From contig NZ_JAGYHC010000001.1 of NCBI RefSeq assembly GCF_019837165.1, forward strand, positions 3,658,001 through 3,722,000: DNA of 64,000 nt, written 5' to 3'. Source of the stretch: Virgibacillus sp. NKC19-3. Lineage in GTDB: Bacteria > Bacillota > Bacilli > Bacillales > Amphibacillaceae. Positions 45,523 through 54,974 of this stretch are shown here, one piece after another. The notes beneath the pieces are model-generated. The model saw nothing but the letters and a program-made list of their open reading frames with translations, ran no database searches and was not told where the DNA came from. Each line of letters starts with the position of its first letter. Positions within the stretch are counted from its first letter, which is position 1. The translations under genes were made by a program, and so were the position numbers.

Positions 45523-47445
45523 TTACTTAACAACACTAAATAGTCTATCGCCTGTTTTAATTTCCATGGTATCTTCCGTAATAATTTCCTCGAATTCCCC
45601 CATATTTGTAATAATAACAGGAGTAACTGTCTCTAACCCCTTTTCACGGATCATGTCTTGATCAAATGTGATGAGGTTATCCCCTTGATGGACTTTCTGG
45701 CCATCTTCTACGTGGATCGTAAAGGGTTCTCCGTTCAATTCAACGGTTTCTAAGCCGACATGCACCAACAATTCTACTCCACTCGTTGTTCGTATTCCTA
45801 TTGCGTGCTTGGATGGAGCAATAAATACAACCTCTCCATCAGTCGGAGCAATGACTTCGTTCCCGTCCGGTTTAATCGCAACTCCCTGCCCCATGGCACC
45901 GGAACTGAATACTTCATCCGGAACCTCGGACAATGCCAGTAACTTTCCGCCAAGCGGGGAAGCAATTTCTTCCTCATTTTGCGTCGTATTCTCATTTGCA
46001 CCGTTTTCTGCGGCTTCGTTACCTTTATTTGCACCTTCTTCGGCCGCAAGTTTTTCATCGGCTTGTTTTGCCGTATCTTCTCCAAAACCGAAGATTTGTA
46101 TTAAGATAATTGGTAAAATAACTGCGATAACAGCCCCGATGACAATCCCCCAAATGGACATTGGGTATGCACTATCAATCGCATTTACCATCGTGATCGG
46201 GCTAGGCAATCCGGCGTAGGCAAAGTAGTTGGGATCAAAGAAACTTGCTACGATAGCACCAATCGCACCTGAAATACATCCGAAGATAAATGGCTTCTTA
46301 AATCTTAATGTTACACCATAAATAGCGGGTTCGGTAATCCCAAATATACCGGTGATTCCCGCGGATGTACTTACCGTTTTGGTTTGCTTATTTTTGGTTT
46401 TAAGCATAACACCAATGACAGCCCCAACCTGTGCTACTACAGCAATGGTTTGATATGCCTGGAAAGAGTCCATGCCGTACTGTTCAAAATTGGCCAGCAC
46501 CATTGGCGTGATCCCCCAATGGATTCCAAAAATAACAATAATCTGCCAGAATCCCCCAATAATGGCTCCGGCAAGGGCAGGGAAGACATCAACCAGATAA
46601 TTATAGCCATTGGCAATCATATGTGCACCACCAGTGGTCAATGGTCCAATAACTAAAAGAACAAGCGGAACCATAATGAGAATACTAAAGAATGGAACGA
46701 ACAACGGACTAATGACATCCGGAATTTTTTTATTCAGGAATTTTTCTAAATAAGATAAAATCCAAACTAAAAATAGCGCCGGTAAAACAGAAGATGTATA
46801 GGTTGTCTGCGACAAGGCCACACCTAAAAATGTTACTGTTTCTCCGTCAGCAACCCTACCGGCGATGTCTGTCCATTCCGGTGTCACCAAAGCTGCTGTT
46901 GCAGCAACCGCAATATACATATTTACCTTAAAATGCTTCGCCGCTGTCATCGCTATAAAAATCGGTAAAAATGTAAAAGGTGCCCATGACATCATGTCCA
47001 GCACTTCATATGTTCCTGTATTTCCAAATGCAGGAAATATAAGGTTAATCAGAATCAAAGACCCTTGCAAAATACCTGCCGCTGCTAATATATATACAAA
47101 AGGGGCAAATACCGCCGACATAGTGGCAATTACACGATTTATTACCGTTCCTTTATTCTGATCCTCCTCATCTTCTTCGACAGTTTCACCAGTCAAATCT
47201 GCAAAAGCTTCATATACCTCTCCAACATGCTGCCCGATAACGATTTGAAACTGTCCATTGTTTTCCACTACAGTAATAACACCAGGCATGGAACCGACCT
47301 TTTCTTTGGCTTCAGGTTTGGAATGCCTTAATACAATACGGAGCCTGGTAGCACAACGTGTAGCACTGACAACGTTTTCTTTTCCGCCAATTGCTTCTAG
47401 GATATCGCCAGCTAATTTATTGTAATCCCTCACATTTTCAGCCAT
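45523..47445 (-). CDS. Beta-glucoside PTS enzyme IIBCA
   Basis: 640-residue membrane phosphotransferase that imports and phosphorylates beta-glucosides (salicin, arbutin or cellobiose-like). IIB (1-90) has Cys31 in SATRCATRLRI; IIC (100-460) has about ten membrane segments with ITEPAIYGVTLRFKKPF; IIA (490-640) has His562 in VELLVHVGLETVEL. Linker 465-490 is Asn/Glu-rich. The gene is the first of the bgl operon, with a strong promoter at 47479-47507, and is divergent from a GntR gene. Confidence 0.95.
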   Translation of the reverse strand: MAENVRDYNKLAGDILEAIGGKENVVSATRCATRLRIVLRHSKPEAKEKVGSMPGVITVVENNGQFQIVIGQHVGEVYEAFADLTGETVEEDEEDQNKGTVINRVIATMSAVFAPFVYILAAAGILQGSLILINLIFPAFGNTGTYEVLDMMSWAPFTFLPIFIAMTAAKHFKVNMYIAVAATAALVTPEWTDIAGRVADGETVTFLGVALSQTTYTSSVLPALFLVWILSYLEKFLNKKIPDVISPLFVPFFSILIMVPLVLLVIGPLTTGGAHMIANGYNYLVDVFPALAGAIIGGFWQIIVIFGIHWGITPMVLANFEQYGMDSFQAYQTIAVVAQVGAVIGVMLKTKNKQTKTVSTSAGITGIFGITEPAIYGVTLRFKKPFIFGCISGAIGAIVASFFDPNYFAYAGLPSPITMVNAIDSAYPMSIWGIVIGAVIAVILPIILIQIFGFGEDTAKQADEKLAAEEGANKGNEAAENGANENTTQNEEEIASPLGGKLLALSEVPDEVFSSGAMGQGVAIKPDGNEVIAPTDGEVVFIAPSKHAIGIRTTSGVELLVHVGLETVELNGEPFTIHVEDGQKVHQGDNLITFDQDMIREKGLETVTPVIITNMGEFEEIITEDTMEIKTGDRLFSVVK

Positions 47446-47478
47446 TTTTATACTCCTTATTTTTAATTTGATACTTAC

Positions 47479-47507
47479 ATTATAATTATACCGTTACAAT
47501 TTTTCAA
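47479..47507 (-). promoter_or_regulatory. Promoter of the beta-glucoside operon
   Basis: TTGAAA (47502-47507) and TATAAT (47479-47484) on the minus strand with an exact 17-nt spacer, about 35 bp before the PTS start. AT-rich half-palindromes around it (ATTATAC/GTATAAT) could bind the divergent GntR regulator. Confidence 0.7.
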
Positions 47508-47738
47508 GATGGTTATAAAAACTTTATGCATTTATTATATTAATATACTGGAAATAATGTGGTATAATTGGCTTATATTATAATTAGAAAACTTAGTTTG
47601 AGAATGAAAGTCCGCACTTATGCAGTAAGACCGTATTTTATACTTTCTTATCTGCCAACGAAAATACTTCATCACCTACACATAACCAACAAAGTTTGAA
47701 GTAACTGGAAATACAGCGTCCAAATGAGGTGTGTATAC

Positions 47739-48443
47739 ATGTTAAAGTATCAGCAAATCGCCAATGAAATTGAATCGTATATTGAAAGGCATCACATACA
47801 ACAGGGAGAAAAACTCCCCGTACTCGAATCCTTAATCAAAGAATTCGACACAAGTAAAAGCACAATTGTAAAAGCATTGGACGTACTAGAAAAAAAGGGA
47901 TTGATCTTTCAAGTACGGGGTAGCGGTATTTTTGTAAGAAGAAAGAAAAGAAAGAATTATATTAACCTGTTATCCAACCAAGGCTTTCAAAAGGATTTGG
48001 AGAAATTCGATATTACATCGGAAGTGCTCCAGCTCGAAGTCCATAAACCATCAGAAATCGTTGCCCAACAATTACATATTGACAGGGATCAGGATGTTTA
48101 CTATGTAAAGCGAATACGGTATATAGAAGGAGAGATACTTTGCTTGGAGGAATCGTATTATAATAAGGCCGTGGTACCCTATTTAAATAAAGAAATTGCC
48201 ACAACCTCCATTTTCCAATATATCGAGGATGGGCTAAGTTTAAAAGTTGGTTTTTCGGATATGTACCTGCAAATTGGTAAACTGACAGATAAGGAAGCAA
48301 GTTATTTGAAACTGAACAGTGGGGATCCAAAGCTTACAATGGAAAGCATCTTCTACCTGACAAATGGAACACCATTTGACTATTCCACGGTTATATACAA
48401 CTATAATCAAGCCCAATTTTATATTTTGGGAACGGGAATTTAA
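47739..48443 (+). CDS. GntR/UTRA-family transcriptional regulator
   Basis: 234-residue repressor of the HutC/GntR subfamily. N-terminal winged helix MLKYQQIANEIESYIERHHIQQGEKLPVLESLIKEF with TSKSTIVKALDVLEKKGLIFQVRGSGIFV; C-terminal UTRA effector domain (about 85-234; DQDVYYVKRIRYIEGE, LEESYYN). It is divergent from the bgl operon, so it most likely controls it in response to a phosphorylated beta-glucoside. ATG 47739 was chosen (TGAGGTG upstream) over an in-frame ATG 15 bp earlier. Confidence 0.92.
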   Translation: MLKYQQIANEIESYIERHHIQQGEKLPVLESLIKEFDTSKSTIVKALDVLEKKGLIFQVRGSGIFVRRKKRKNYINLLSNQGFQKDLEKFDITSEVLQLEVHKPSEIVAQQLHIDRDQDVYYVKRIRYIEGEILCLEESYYNKAVVPYLNKEIATTSIFQYIEDGLSLKVGFSDMYLQIGKLTDKEASYLKLNSGDPKLTMESIFYLTNGTPFDYSTVIYNYNQAQFYILGTGI

Positions 48444-48453
48444 GGATGATTCA

Positions 48454-48486
48454 TAAAGAGTGAACTCAAAAAGAACTCACTCTTTA
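48454..48486 (+). terminator. Hairpin after the GntR gene
   Basis: Inverted repeat TAAAGAGTGA / TCACTCTTTA with a 13-nt loop, 10 bp after the stop. The T-run is weak, so termination is probable only. Confidence 0.55.
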
Positions 48487-48608
48487 TAATTCGTTCATGG
48501 GTCTTCATTATTCTCAAACGCTTTACCAATGACTGATACATTTTTGCATCTACACCATGCTGCAATTCATTGTAGTTAGCGTTAATAATTCCTTCTCAAA
48601 GAAGAATA

Positions 48609-49085
48609 TCAGTCCCATATATTTGGTCTTTGAACTCCTACTGTTCGTAAATAATCAAGAAGTTGTCCTGTATGGACAGATTCATGATAAGCGATTCTTA
48701 ACAACATATCCCCCAGATAACGAGTATAACCGGCATCAGACCGATCTATTTTTATATTTGTTAGATCGTTACTATTTAATGACTCTATGAATTTAAGGAA
48801 CTTATTCCGATATGGTTTTGCGAATTCTAATTCTTCGTTAATGGCGGTAAAGGTTTTTGATTCGTAAGGATTATGTGACTCTATTGTAGTCTCACCAACA
48901 TGTTTTTCCAAAATTTGATGGTAAAGATATTCCCCTTCAAGTACGTGCCTTATCATTTCCTTGCAAGACATTGCTTCTGAATCTGGGCGCCAGTCCATCA
49001 TTTCTACAGGGATAGCCGTCCATAATTTAATGCTCCGCCGACGAACCTCTTTAAAGTTCAACACAAGTAAATCATTTTTATTCAT
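48609..49085 (-). CDS. DinB family protein
   Basis: 158-residue four-helix protein of the DinB superfamily with the histidine triad His47 (KEMIRHVLEGEY), His134 and His138 (IAYHESVHTGQLLDYLR). It is distinct in sequence from the DinB protein at 31856-32311. Divergent from the ArsR-type regulator 86 bp away. Function unknown. Confidence 0.86.
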   Translation of the reverse strand: MNKNDLLVLNFKEVRRRSIKLWTAIPVEMMDWRPDSEAMSCKEMIRHVLEGEYLYHQILEKHVGETTIESHNPYESKTFTAINEELEFAKPYRNKFLKFIESLNSNDLTNIKIDRSDAGYTRYLGDMLLRIAYHESVHTGQLLDYLRTVGVQRPNIWD

Positions 49086-49171
49086 TTGAATCTCTCCTTC
49101 ATTTTATTTCTGCTATTGTATCACAGGGAAACTTCGGTTATGATCGAAGTATAAATGTTTATGGAGGAATA

Positions 49172-49873
49172 ATGATGGGAAGTAGACCTGATTTTTCGTT
49201 TATTGCAAAACTAATGGCTGATTCATCGCGGGCTTCCATGTTGGATGCTCTTCTTGGGCTTGATGGTCTTCCAGCGACCGAGTTAGCGAGGAAAGCGAAC
49301 ATCTCGTTGCAAACTGCTAGCGGTCATCTGACAAAGCTGGTAGAAGGAAATTTGGTTTCTGTAGAAAAACATGGTCGGCATCGTTACTTTCGACTGGCAA
49401 GTGCTGATGTTGCCCAAGCAATAGAAGCATTGACTGTTATTGCACCTCCTGCACGTATCAACTCATTGACGGATTCTTCGCGAGCAAAGAAAAATAAAAT
49501 AGCCCGCACTTGTTATGATCACCTGGCTGGAAAACTTGGAGTATCTATAACAGAAGCCTTTGCGGAAAAAGGATATTTACTTGAGGATGCAGATGACTTT
49601 CTTGTAACGGATAATGGAGAGAAGTTTTTTTATCATTTTGGAATCGATATTGAAGTGTTACGAAAGAAAAGAAGGCATTTTGCTCGGAAATGTCTGGATT
49701 GGAGCGAAAGACGTTACCACCTTGCAGGGTCGTTGGGAAATGCCGTTTTAGTGCAATTGTTTGATCTAGGTTGGATTGAAAAGCTCCCTGATCGAGCTGT
49801 AAAGATTACAAAAAGGGGTGAATCTGGATTATATGAAACTTTAGGTATTTGTATTACTAACGACTGTCTGTAA
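49172..49873 (+). CDS. ArsR-family winged-helix regulator, long form
   Basis: 233-residue regulator. Residues 10-90 form an ArsR-type winged helix (FIAKLMADSSRASMLDALLGLDGLPATELARKANISLQTASGHLTKLVEGNLV). The C-terminal 120 residues contain a zinc- or ligand-like region (KNKIARTCYDHLAGKLGVSIT, KKRRHFARKCLDWSERRYHLAGSLG) present in one family of long ArsR proteins. Its target is not evident; it may autoregulate or control the divergent DinB gene. GGAGGA precedes the ATG. Confidence 0.87.
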   Translation: MMGSRPDFSFIAKLMADSSRASMLDALLGLDGLPATELARKANISLQTASGHLTKLVEGNLVSVEKHGRHRYFRLASADVAQAIEALTVIAPPARINSLTDSSRAKKNKIARTCYDHLAGKLGVSITEAFAEKGYLLEDADDFLVTDNGEKFFYHFGIDIEVLRKKRRHFARKCLDWSERRYHLAGSLGNAVLVQLFDLGWIEKLPDRAVKITKRGESGLYETLGICITNDCL

Positions 49874-49987
49874 TGCAGGAAGGTTGGTTATGCTTGTATT
49901 TCCCCCAGGTTTATGGAACGCTGTTCAAAAACGTCAATCTGCATCCAGGGAATATGATTATTCCAACTTGTAGGCGTATTCAGAGGT

Positions 49988-50020
49988 AGCGGGCGCAACC
50001 ATGACAATTTTGCGCCCGCT
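49988..50020. terminator. Bidirectional terminator
   Basis: Perfect 11-bp stem AGCGGGCGCAA / TTGCGCCCGCT between the convergent ArsR and GNAT genes, with TTGAAAAAATT on one side and A/T tracts on the other. Confidence 0.8.
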
Positions 50021-50028
50021 TGAAAAAA

Positions 50029-50472
50029 TTAACATGAGTCCAAAGGCTTTTTAAACACATAACTTACCTTGTCATAATCCATTCTTTCTTCATAAAAACG
50101 GTGAGCGTCTATTCGTTTTATTCCTGATGATAAAGCAACACTCTCGTATCCATTTTCTTTAGCCCATTTATGTACATAAGAAAGAAGTTGTTCACCATAT
50201 CCGTTTGAACGTTTACTGCTATCAGTAACTAAATCACATACCCACACGAAACGTCCGTAATAAAGGGTTATCATAGGTTTAAATCCAGTGACTGCAACAA
50301 TTTCTCCTTGATCATACAAAGCAAATAATCTGTACATATCTTTTTCTTTGGATTCCGTCACCAAATTAAGATATGTAGATTCATCAAGATGGGTGCGTAA
50401 TTGATTCATTAACGGAAATGCTGTAAGGATATCCTCCTGAGATTGAAGTGCGCTGATAGTTAAAGTACTCAT
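50029..50472 (-). CDS. GNAT N-acetyltransferase
   Basis: 147-residue acetyltransferase. Motif A is [25 protein letters not shown], followed by [18 protein letters not shown]. Start set at 50472 because AAAAGGAG lies 7 nt upstream; an in-frame ATG 7 codons earlier overlaps that site. Substrate unknown. It lies in the cluster of small stress and modification genes at 48-55 kb. Confidence 0.84.
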   Translation of the reverse strand: MSTLTISALQSQEDILTAFPLMNQLRTHLDESTYLNLVTESKEKDMYRLFALYDQGEIVAVTGFKPMITLYYGRFVWVCDLVTDSSKRSNGYGEQLLSYVHKWAKENGYESVALSSGIKRIDAHRFYEERMDYDKVSYVFKKPLDSC

Positions 50473-50719
50473 TGCCAAGCTCCTTTTCTTCATTTTTTAC
50501 AACTGTCTGATTCGACCCCAACTACTAGCTTGTATGGATAAGTCAATGGAGTCAAAGCTACCATTTACTACATTGGTCACATGGCATAAACCAATCCCTT
50601 TTTTAAATACCAAGGGCGTTTTTGTACAACGTTATTCATCATTATATCCCTATCACTTTTAATGATAGAGTATTCGATTGTTTAACGACTGTCTTCGGAA
50701 AAAAGTATATACTAGTTTT

Positions 50720-51058
50720 TTAGATACGACTTAAACGACGCTCGTATAAAAAATATGCTAACAGTCGAAATACTGCCGGGTAGATGAAGAGTAGACCAAT
50801 CCACTTCGACCCTTCTACACTCCCGAATAAAATCAATAACAAACCAATCGGTCCACACAATACCGCATTAAGCGTCCACATATTTCCGTTAACCGGAACC
50901 GTAGGAAAACTCAAGCCTGGACCTATATATCCCTTCATTTCTTTCACATAACAATCCTCGTGAAACGATTGTAAAACGATAATGATTAAACATGCGACTA
51001 AATCATCACGATGTTCAATCTCTTCTTTACATTTCGCACAAGTAACATACTTTTTCAT
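50720..51058 (-). CDS. Small membrane protein with N-terminal zinc-ribbon-like motif
   Basis: 112 residues, no family recognised. The N-terminus MKKYVTCAKCKEEIEHRDD holds Cys7 and Cys10, and HEDCY (His33, Cys36) completes a plausible four-ligand zinc site. Two hydrophobic segments follow (LNAVLCGPIGLLLILFG and WIGLLFIYPAVFRLLAYFLY) with a basic C-terminus. It probably binds a metal or another protein at the membrane face. Confidence 0.65.
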   Translation of the reverse strand: MKKYVTCAKCKEEIEHRDDLVACLIIIVLQSFHEDCYVKEMKGYIGPGLSFPTVPVNGNMWTLNAVLCGPIGLLLILFGSVEGSKWIGLLFIYPAVFRLLAYFLYERRLSRI

Positions 51059-51233
51059 GACACAACCCTCTTACTTCATTTATTTTTAAGGCCACTTTAA
51101 ACGTGGTACGCAGACTAGCTAGGCAAAAACAGATGATATGTATTATTCTCTTCGTTCCATCATCGCGTTTAATTGTTAACACTGTTAATGGTATGGATAA
51201 GAAATGACACACAGCAAAATGTACCTGCCCCAT

Positions 51234-51701
51234 TTAATGTAAAAATTCCATCGGCTCTTGGCAATGTTGATACCCATTCCTTTTATAGAAATCTATACTT
51301 GTCTCACTCGGCCAAACGATAATAAATTCGTTTTTTTGCTCTTTGGACCATTCATTCACCTTGGCAATCAACTGACCTCCAATTCCCTTCCCTCGTACCT
51401 CAGGTATCGTATAAACATTCGTCATAAAGGCAAATGGATAAGTGACTCTGCCCGGTCTAGGTACTTTTTGTATCAATTCAATATATATGTGCGAAACAAT
51501 TTTCCCATGATGCACCGCTACCCAGATAAACCAATCATTACTTTGAATTGCTTTCGATAGAAAATGATAACATTCGCCTCTAAATGCTTCATAATCTTCT
51601 TCTTTTACAAGACTACCATAATCCGCATCTTCCAACGTAAAATCCCATCTCATTTTGATAAGTTGATCAATATCGCTCAGTGTTGCAAGCCTAAACTCCA
51701 T
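51234..51701 (-). CDS. GNAT N-acetyltransferase
   Basis: 155-residue acetyltransferase. Motif A MTNVYTIPEVRGKGIGGQLIAKVNEWSKEQ (around 90-119) and FYKRNGYQHCQEPM (C-terminal) are clear. The N-terminus MEFRLATLSDIDQLIKMRWDF is typical. Substrate unknown. Confidence 0.86.
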   Translation of the reverse strand: MEFRLATLSDIDQLIKMRWDFTLEDADYGSLVKEEDYEAFRGECYHFLSKAIQSNDWFIWVAVHHGKIVSHIYIELIQKVPRPGRVTYPFAFMTNVYTIPEVRGKGIGGQLIAKVNEWSKEQKNEFIIVWPSETSIDFYKRNGYQHCQEPMEFLH

Positions 51702-51745
51702 TCAAAAACCCCCTATTCTTTACACTCCTGCAATAACTGCCCCAC

Positions 51746-52081
51746 TTAGCTTAATAAGAAAATTGATAGCAAAAACAAAAGTAAAATATAGATACTTTTT
51801 AATTTATTTTTCCTCCATGTATGAAGGAAGGAAACGATCCCGCCTATACCTAATAGGACAATACCAACTATGTTAATGATATGTACAGCTAACGCATTTC
51901 CCAAAGTAGCTAAAAAAGCACCAGCAGTCAAAAACCCCATTGTGAAAATAGAAGACGGTCTTTTAAAATCATCCATCGCTGATTTTCTATCTTCGCTGCT
52001 CATTTTTAAATATTCCCTAACAACCATAACAACGGGAAATCCCCACATAATAAAGAATGTTACCAGACCAATAAATACCAC
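51746..52081 (-). CDS. Hypothetical membrane protein
   Basis: 111 residues with four predicted membrane segments (5-22, 47-67, 68-88, 93-111) and a charged loop SSEDRKSAMDDFKRPSS between the first two. No family recognised. The ribosome site is AAGTGAGGTG. It lies in a run of small membrane-protein genes. Confidence 0.6.
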   Translation of the reverse strand: MVFIGLVTFFIMWGFPVVMVVREYLKMSSEDRKSAMDDFKRPSSIFTMGFLTAGAFLATLGNALAVHIINIVGIVLLGIGGIVSFLHTWRKNKLKSIYILLLFLLSIFLLS

Positions 52082-52124
52082 ACCTCACTTAGAAAACTAG
52101 CTTCCACTTGTCTGTAAATAGTTT

Positions 52125-52295
52125 TTATAAATCTGTAGGTTGGTTCAATCCATACCTAAGAATCAGAAAGCTTGCTAACCATAGAAATATGGCACATTGC
52201 GTTATGATATACATCATAAATTCAAAAGAAGTAAGCTTTCTTTGCCGTTTCGTTTTTTTCAGGTATCTGGAAAAAATAAATGAACATAGGAGCAA
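52125..52295 (-). CDS. Possible small membrane protein (uncertain, may be broken)
   Basis: Minus-strand frame of 56 codons from TTG 52295: a hydrophobic segment, a basic stretch SRYLKKTKRQRKL, then a second hydrophobic segment ending LRYGLNQPTDL. The pattern looks real, but there is no ribosome site at this TTG. A good AAGGAG site further up reads into another frame (MFWLASKHLWN...), which suggests a frameshifted gene. No family recognised. Confidence 0.4.
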   Translation of the reverse strand: MLLCSFIFSRYLKKTKRQRKLTSFEFMMYIITQCAIFLWLASFLILRYGLNQPTDL

Positions 52296-52387
52296 TACTG
52301 CTATAGATATTCCATAAATGTTTTGAGGCTAACCAAAACAATTCTCCTTCCTCGTTAACGATTTTAGCATTTTCATGATAAGTATAC

Positions 52388-52735
52388 TTAAAGAAACTTT
52401 GTAGTAGTAACCTGTTTCAAAAACTTATCTAAGGTACCAAAACATTTTTCAACTTCTTCCAGATGATAAAATGTACTTGTCGTTTCAACATTGTTTATCT
52501 CCTCATTTGATGAATAAAGAAAAACCCTTTTTCCTCGGCCCAATGCAATACCTAATTCAATATGGGTACCTTTGCCACCAGGTAATAGAACTACAATGAA
52601 GGCAGCTTCCAATACCCCATTTTTCTCTTTTTTTCCAATATCCCTCAGGTCATCTAACGTAAAGATTTGTTCTTCTTTTCCTTATCATGATCCAATTTAA
52701 TCATTACCGTAAAATAAATATACTATTTCGATAAT
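52388..52735 (-). pseudogene. Truncated nucleoside 2-deoxyribosyltransferase-like / SLOG-type fragment
   Basis: The frame ending at 52388 carries FIVVLLPGGKGTHIELGIAL and ETTSTFYHLEEVEKCFG, the typical C-terminal half of small nucleoside 2-deoxyribosyltransferase-like proteins of Bacillus. Upstream it stays open (QIFTLDDLRDIGKKEKNGVLEA) to a TAA, with no ATG; only a TTG at 52612 could start it. The N-terminal 40 or so residues, which form the first strand and nucleotide loop, are missing or in another frame (MIKLDHDKEKK). Most likely a decayed gene. Confidence 0.65.
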
Positions 52736-52742
52736 TGTATCG

Positions 52743-53042
52743 TTAGCTTAACAGTGAACTTAGTATAAATGGTAAGATAACCAGGATGATAGAAATAGCG
52801 ATAAGTGTAATGGAAACTTGTTTTGACAATTTCCTTTTGTCTTTCCCTTTATACCAGCCAGTAAATTGCCACTTATTCCTATATAGAACAAAAAGGAAAA
52901 TTAATATGGCTAATGCACCGGTCCACGAATAGGCTTCAGATACTTCATTGGCTGTGTAAATAGGTTCTATAACGACCCAACCCAACGCGCCACATAACAC
53001 AAATATAATCATAATACGAAGTAACTCCGCTACTGCTCCCAT
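52743..53042 (-). CDS. Hypothetical membrane protein
   Basis: 99 residues with three hydrophobic segments (8-26, 39-55, 74-97) and a basic loop WYKGKDKRKLSKQ. No family recognised. Sits between two decayed or small genes. Confidence 0.55.
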   Translation of the reverse strand: MGAVAELLRIMIIFVLCGALGWVVIEPIYTANEVSEAYSWTGALAILIFLFVLYRNKWQFTGWYKGKDKRKLSKQVSITLIAISIILVILPFILSSLLS

Positions 53043-53139
53043 TCGTTCATCACCCGACTTGTCGTATTCTATTCATTAATTAATTTTTTCATATAAACCC
53101 AGTTATTTCAAAATCAATCAACCCTGTTTGTCAATGATA

Positions 53140-53736
53140 TTAGATTACAAGGTCATATTCCATTCTCCTAGCAGTTTTTTGAGCTGTTTTCGAACCTAGA
53201 AGTCTTTGGACAATATGAAAAGACATATTAATACCTGCTGAAATTCCACCAGAGGTTACAATATTTCCTGCATCAACAAATTTAACGTCTTGTTGTACGT
53301 CAACTTCAGGAAATTCCCTTTCTAATCTATCAAGACTTGCCCAATGCGTCGTACATTTTTTTCCTTTTAATAAACCGGCTTTTGCTAGCAGTAAAGCACC
53401 CGTACATACCGAAGTCATTATTTCAACATTTGGCATTTGAGCTGCAATCCATTTTATAACATTGTCATTATGTATTTCTCGTTCTCTAGCCCCTAGCCCG
53501 CCGGGAATGATTAAAATGTCAAATGATGGCATATTATCAAAGCTATAATCCGGTTGAACCTTTAACCCATTTCTTGCATTTATCAAGTTTCCCTTTTCAG
53601 ATACTGTTTCAACAAGAAAGGGCTTTTCGCCATCTTCTATTGTTGTTACTGAAAAGACTTCAAATGGTCCTGCAAAATCCAAAACCTCTACCTCATCAAA
53701 TAAGAAAATTCCCACTCGCCACTGTTTTTTATTCAT
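53140..53736 (-). CDS. DJ-1/PfpI family protein
   Basis: 198-residue protein of the DJ-1/PfpI superfamily. The nucleophile elbow Cys111 lies in MTSVCTGALLLAKAGLL, with the downstream HWASLDRLEREFPEV and TSGGISAGINMSFHIV segments. This resembles isonitrile hydratase and AraC-associated glutamine-amidotransferase-like members more than YajL or Hsp31. Start 53736 has GGGGGAG about 8 nt upstream; in-frame codons above it lack one. Function unproven. Confidence 0.87.
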   Translation of the reverse strand: MNKKQWRVGIFLFDEVEVLDFAGPFEVFSVTTIEDGEKPFLVETVSEKGNLINARNGLKVQPDYSFDNMPSFDILIIPGGLGAREREIHNDNVIKWIAAQMPNVEIMTSVCTGALLLAKAGLLKGKKCTTHWASLDRLEREFPEVDVQQDVKFVDAGNIVTSGGISAGINMSFHIVQRLLGSKTAQKTARRMEYDLVI

Positions 53737-53844
53737 ATAGGGCTCCCCCTTGAATTTTATGATTTTCATCCAAAATTAGGCCTAATTGTTGCGCCTTGTT
53801 ATTGATTTATCGCGTCCGATCGTATTGCTGTCGAAACAAGGTTC

Positions 53845-54027
53845 TTAAGCTAGAACACGTTCGCTCAAGATCTTTCTCCATTCATTTTCCAAGATACTCA
53901 TCTCCCATAAGCTCCAATATTCATCCCCCACTTTTCTAACATCCCTAAGCAGACCTTCTTTTGTAAAACCTACTTTTTCATAACTGCTTATAGCTGATCT
54001 ATTAAAATTTTTCCATGCAAAAAAATA
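53845..54027 (-). pseudogene. C-terminal fragment of a GNAT acetyltransferase
   Basis: The minus strand reads AWKNFNRSAISSYEKVGFTK, then EGLLRDVRKVGDEYWSLWEM, the C-terminal half of a RimJ/RimL-type acetyltransferase. There is no start and no acetyl-CoA loop. The fragment begins right after the MOSC gene stop, so the missing 5' part was lost when the region was rearranged. Confidence 0.65.
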
Positions 54028-54031
54028 TCAA

Positions 54032-54586
54032 TTAAACATTATTCACAATTACTTTCGCTGTATCACCTGTCCTAATTTTTCCCGGACATTCAACAATACC
54101 AACAATGCCTCTTTGTCCTAACGATGCTTTGACGAAGCGTGTTGTTAAGTTGGCATTTGCCGGATATTTATGTTGGATCACTTCTCCGGGTTGGGTGCAT
54201 GGAAGGTTTTCTCCCTCACACAGAATGCCTGCTCCACTCGGAAAGACAATCCGGCTTCCTGGGGCTAATTTCGTGAGATTTCCAAGGCCCTTTATAGCAA
54301 TATTAGCCCCTAACCATTCAGGGAGTATCTGTTCAACTTCAAGTTTCTCCGCTATCCACGCACATTCCTCAACCGAAACGATAGAAATCTGCCTGCGATT
54401 AAAAATTTCTGTACCACGTTTATACATCGATTCTCTTGCACCTGCAAATTTGGTTAAACCAAAATGTAGATCACCTGGAATACCACCGTATTCTAAAACT
54501 GCCTCTTCCGTTTTCGTCGTTACAAAAGTATCATCCTGATTAGCAATAAAAACCGAAAAAATTTCAACCTCATGATGTTTGCCCAT
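54032..54586 (-). CDS. MOSC domain protein
   Basis: 184-residue protein of the MOSC family (molybdenum cofactor sulfurase C-terminal domain), which bind sulfur or molybdenum cofactor. Family features are GIPGDLHFGLTKFAGARE, LPEWLGANIAIKGLGNLTKLAPGSRIVF and CEGENLPCTQPGEVI. No molybdoenzyme gene is adjacent, so the partner is unknown. AGGGAGG ribosome site. Confidence 0.88.
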   Translation of the reverse strand: MGKHHEVEIFSVFIANQDDTFVTTKTEEAVLEYGGIPGDLHFGLTKFAGARESMYKRGTEIFNRRQISIVSVEECAWIAEKLEVEQILPEWLGANIAIKGLGNLTKLAPGSRIVFPSGAGILCEGENLPCTQPGEVIQHKYPANANLTTRFVKASLGQRGIVGIVECPGKIRTGDTAKVIVNNV

Positions 54587-54657
54587 ATAATCCTCCCTAT
54601 TTAGGTGCGCTAAAACACGGATTGGATTAGCGCATTTCGATTTAATTATATAACAAT

Positions 54658-54776
54658 CTATTTTTCAATGTATTCATTATGTATTTTGGTCATGATGAAG
54701 TTGATCTGTTCCTCATCTTCCATGTAAAACGAGTGAGCTCCTGTATGAACAAACCCCTTTTTTCTTATAGAAAGCT
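54658..54776 (-). pseudogene. C-terminal GNAT acetyltransferase fragment
   Basis: Minus-strand reading AFYKKKGFVHTGAHSFYMED, then EEQINFIMTKIHNEYIEK and stop: the final strand-helix of an acetyltransferase without the rest. Only about 39 codons remain. Confidence 0.5.
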
Positions 54777-54792
54777 ATAATTACTTAATGGA

Positions 54793-54974
54793 TCATTTAT
54801 TTTTACTTTTCCTTAAAAAAAGGAAGTCCCAAAGATAAAGCAAGATAATCATTATAATAGAAACCCCTAATATATCCAGACTGTTACATTCGTTCCTGTT
54901 TTTAAAAAGCTATAAAAAATGAATTGAAGTATAAAAAAGACAAGAAAAGTCGTTAAATATTTGGTTACTTTCAT
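54793..54974 (-). pseudogene. Small two-segment membrane protein with one frameshift
   Basis: ATG 54974 (GAGGGATAA upstream) gives MKVTKYLTTFLVFFILQFIF, then a stop after 35 codons. In the next frame the sequence continues SLDILGVSIIMIILLYLWDF and LFLRKSKNK. Together this is a plausible ~60-residue two-segment protein broken by a single frameshift. A sequencing error cannot be excluded. No family recognised. Confidence 0.45.
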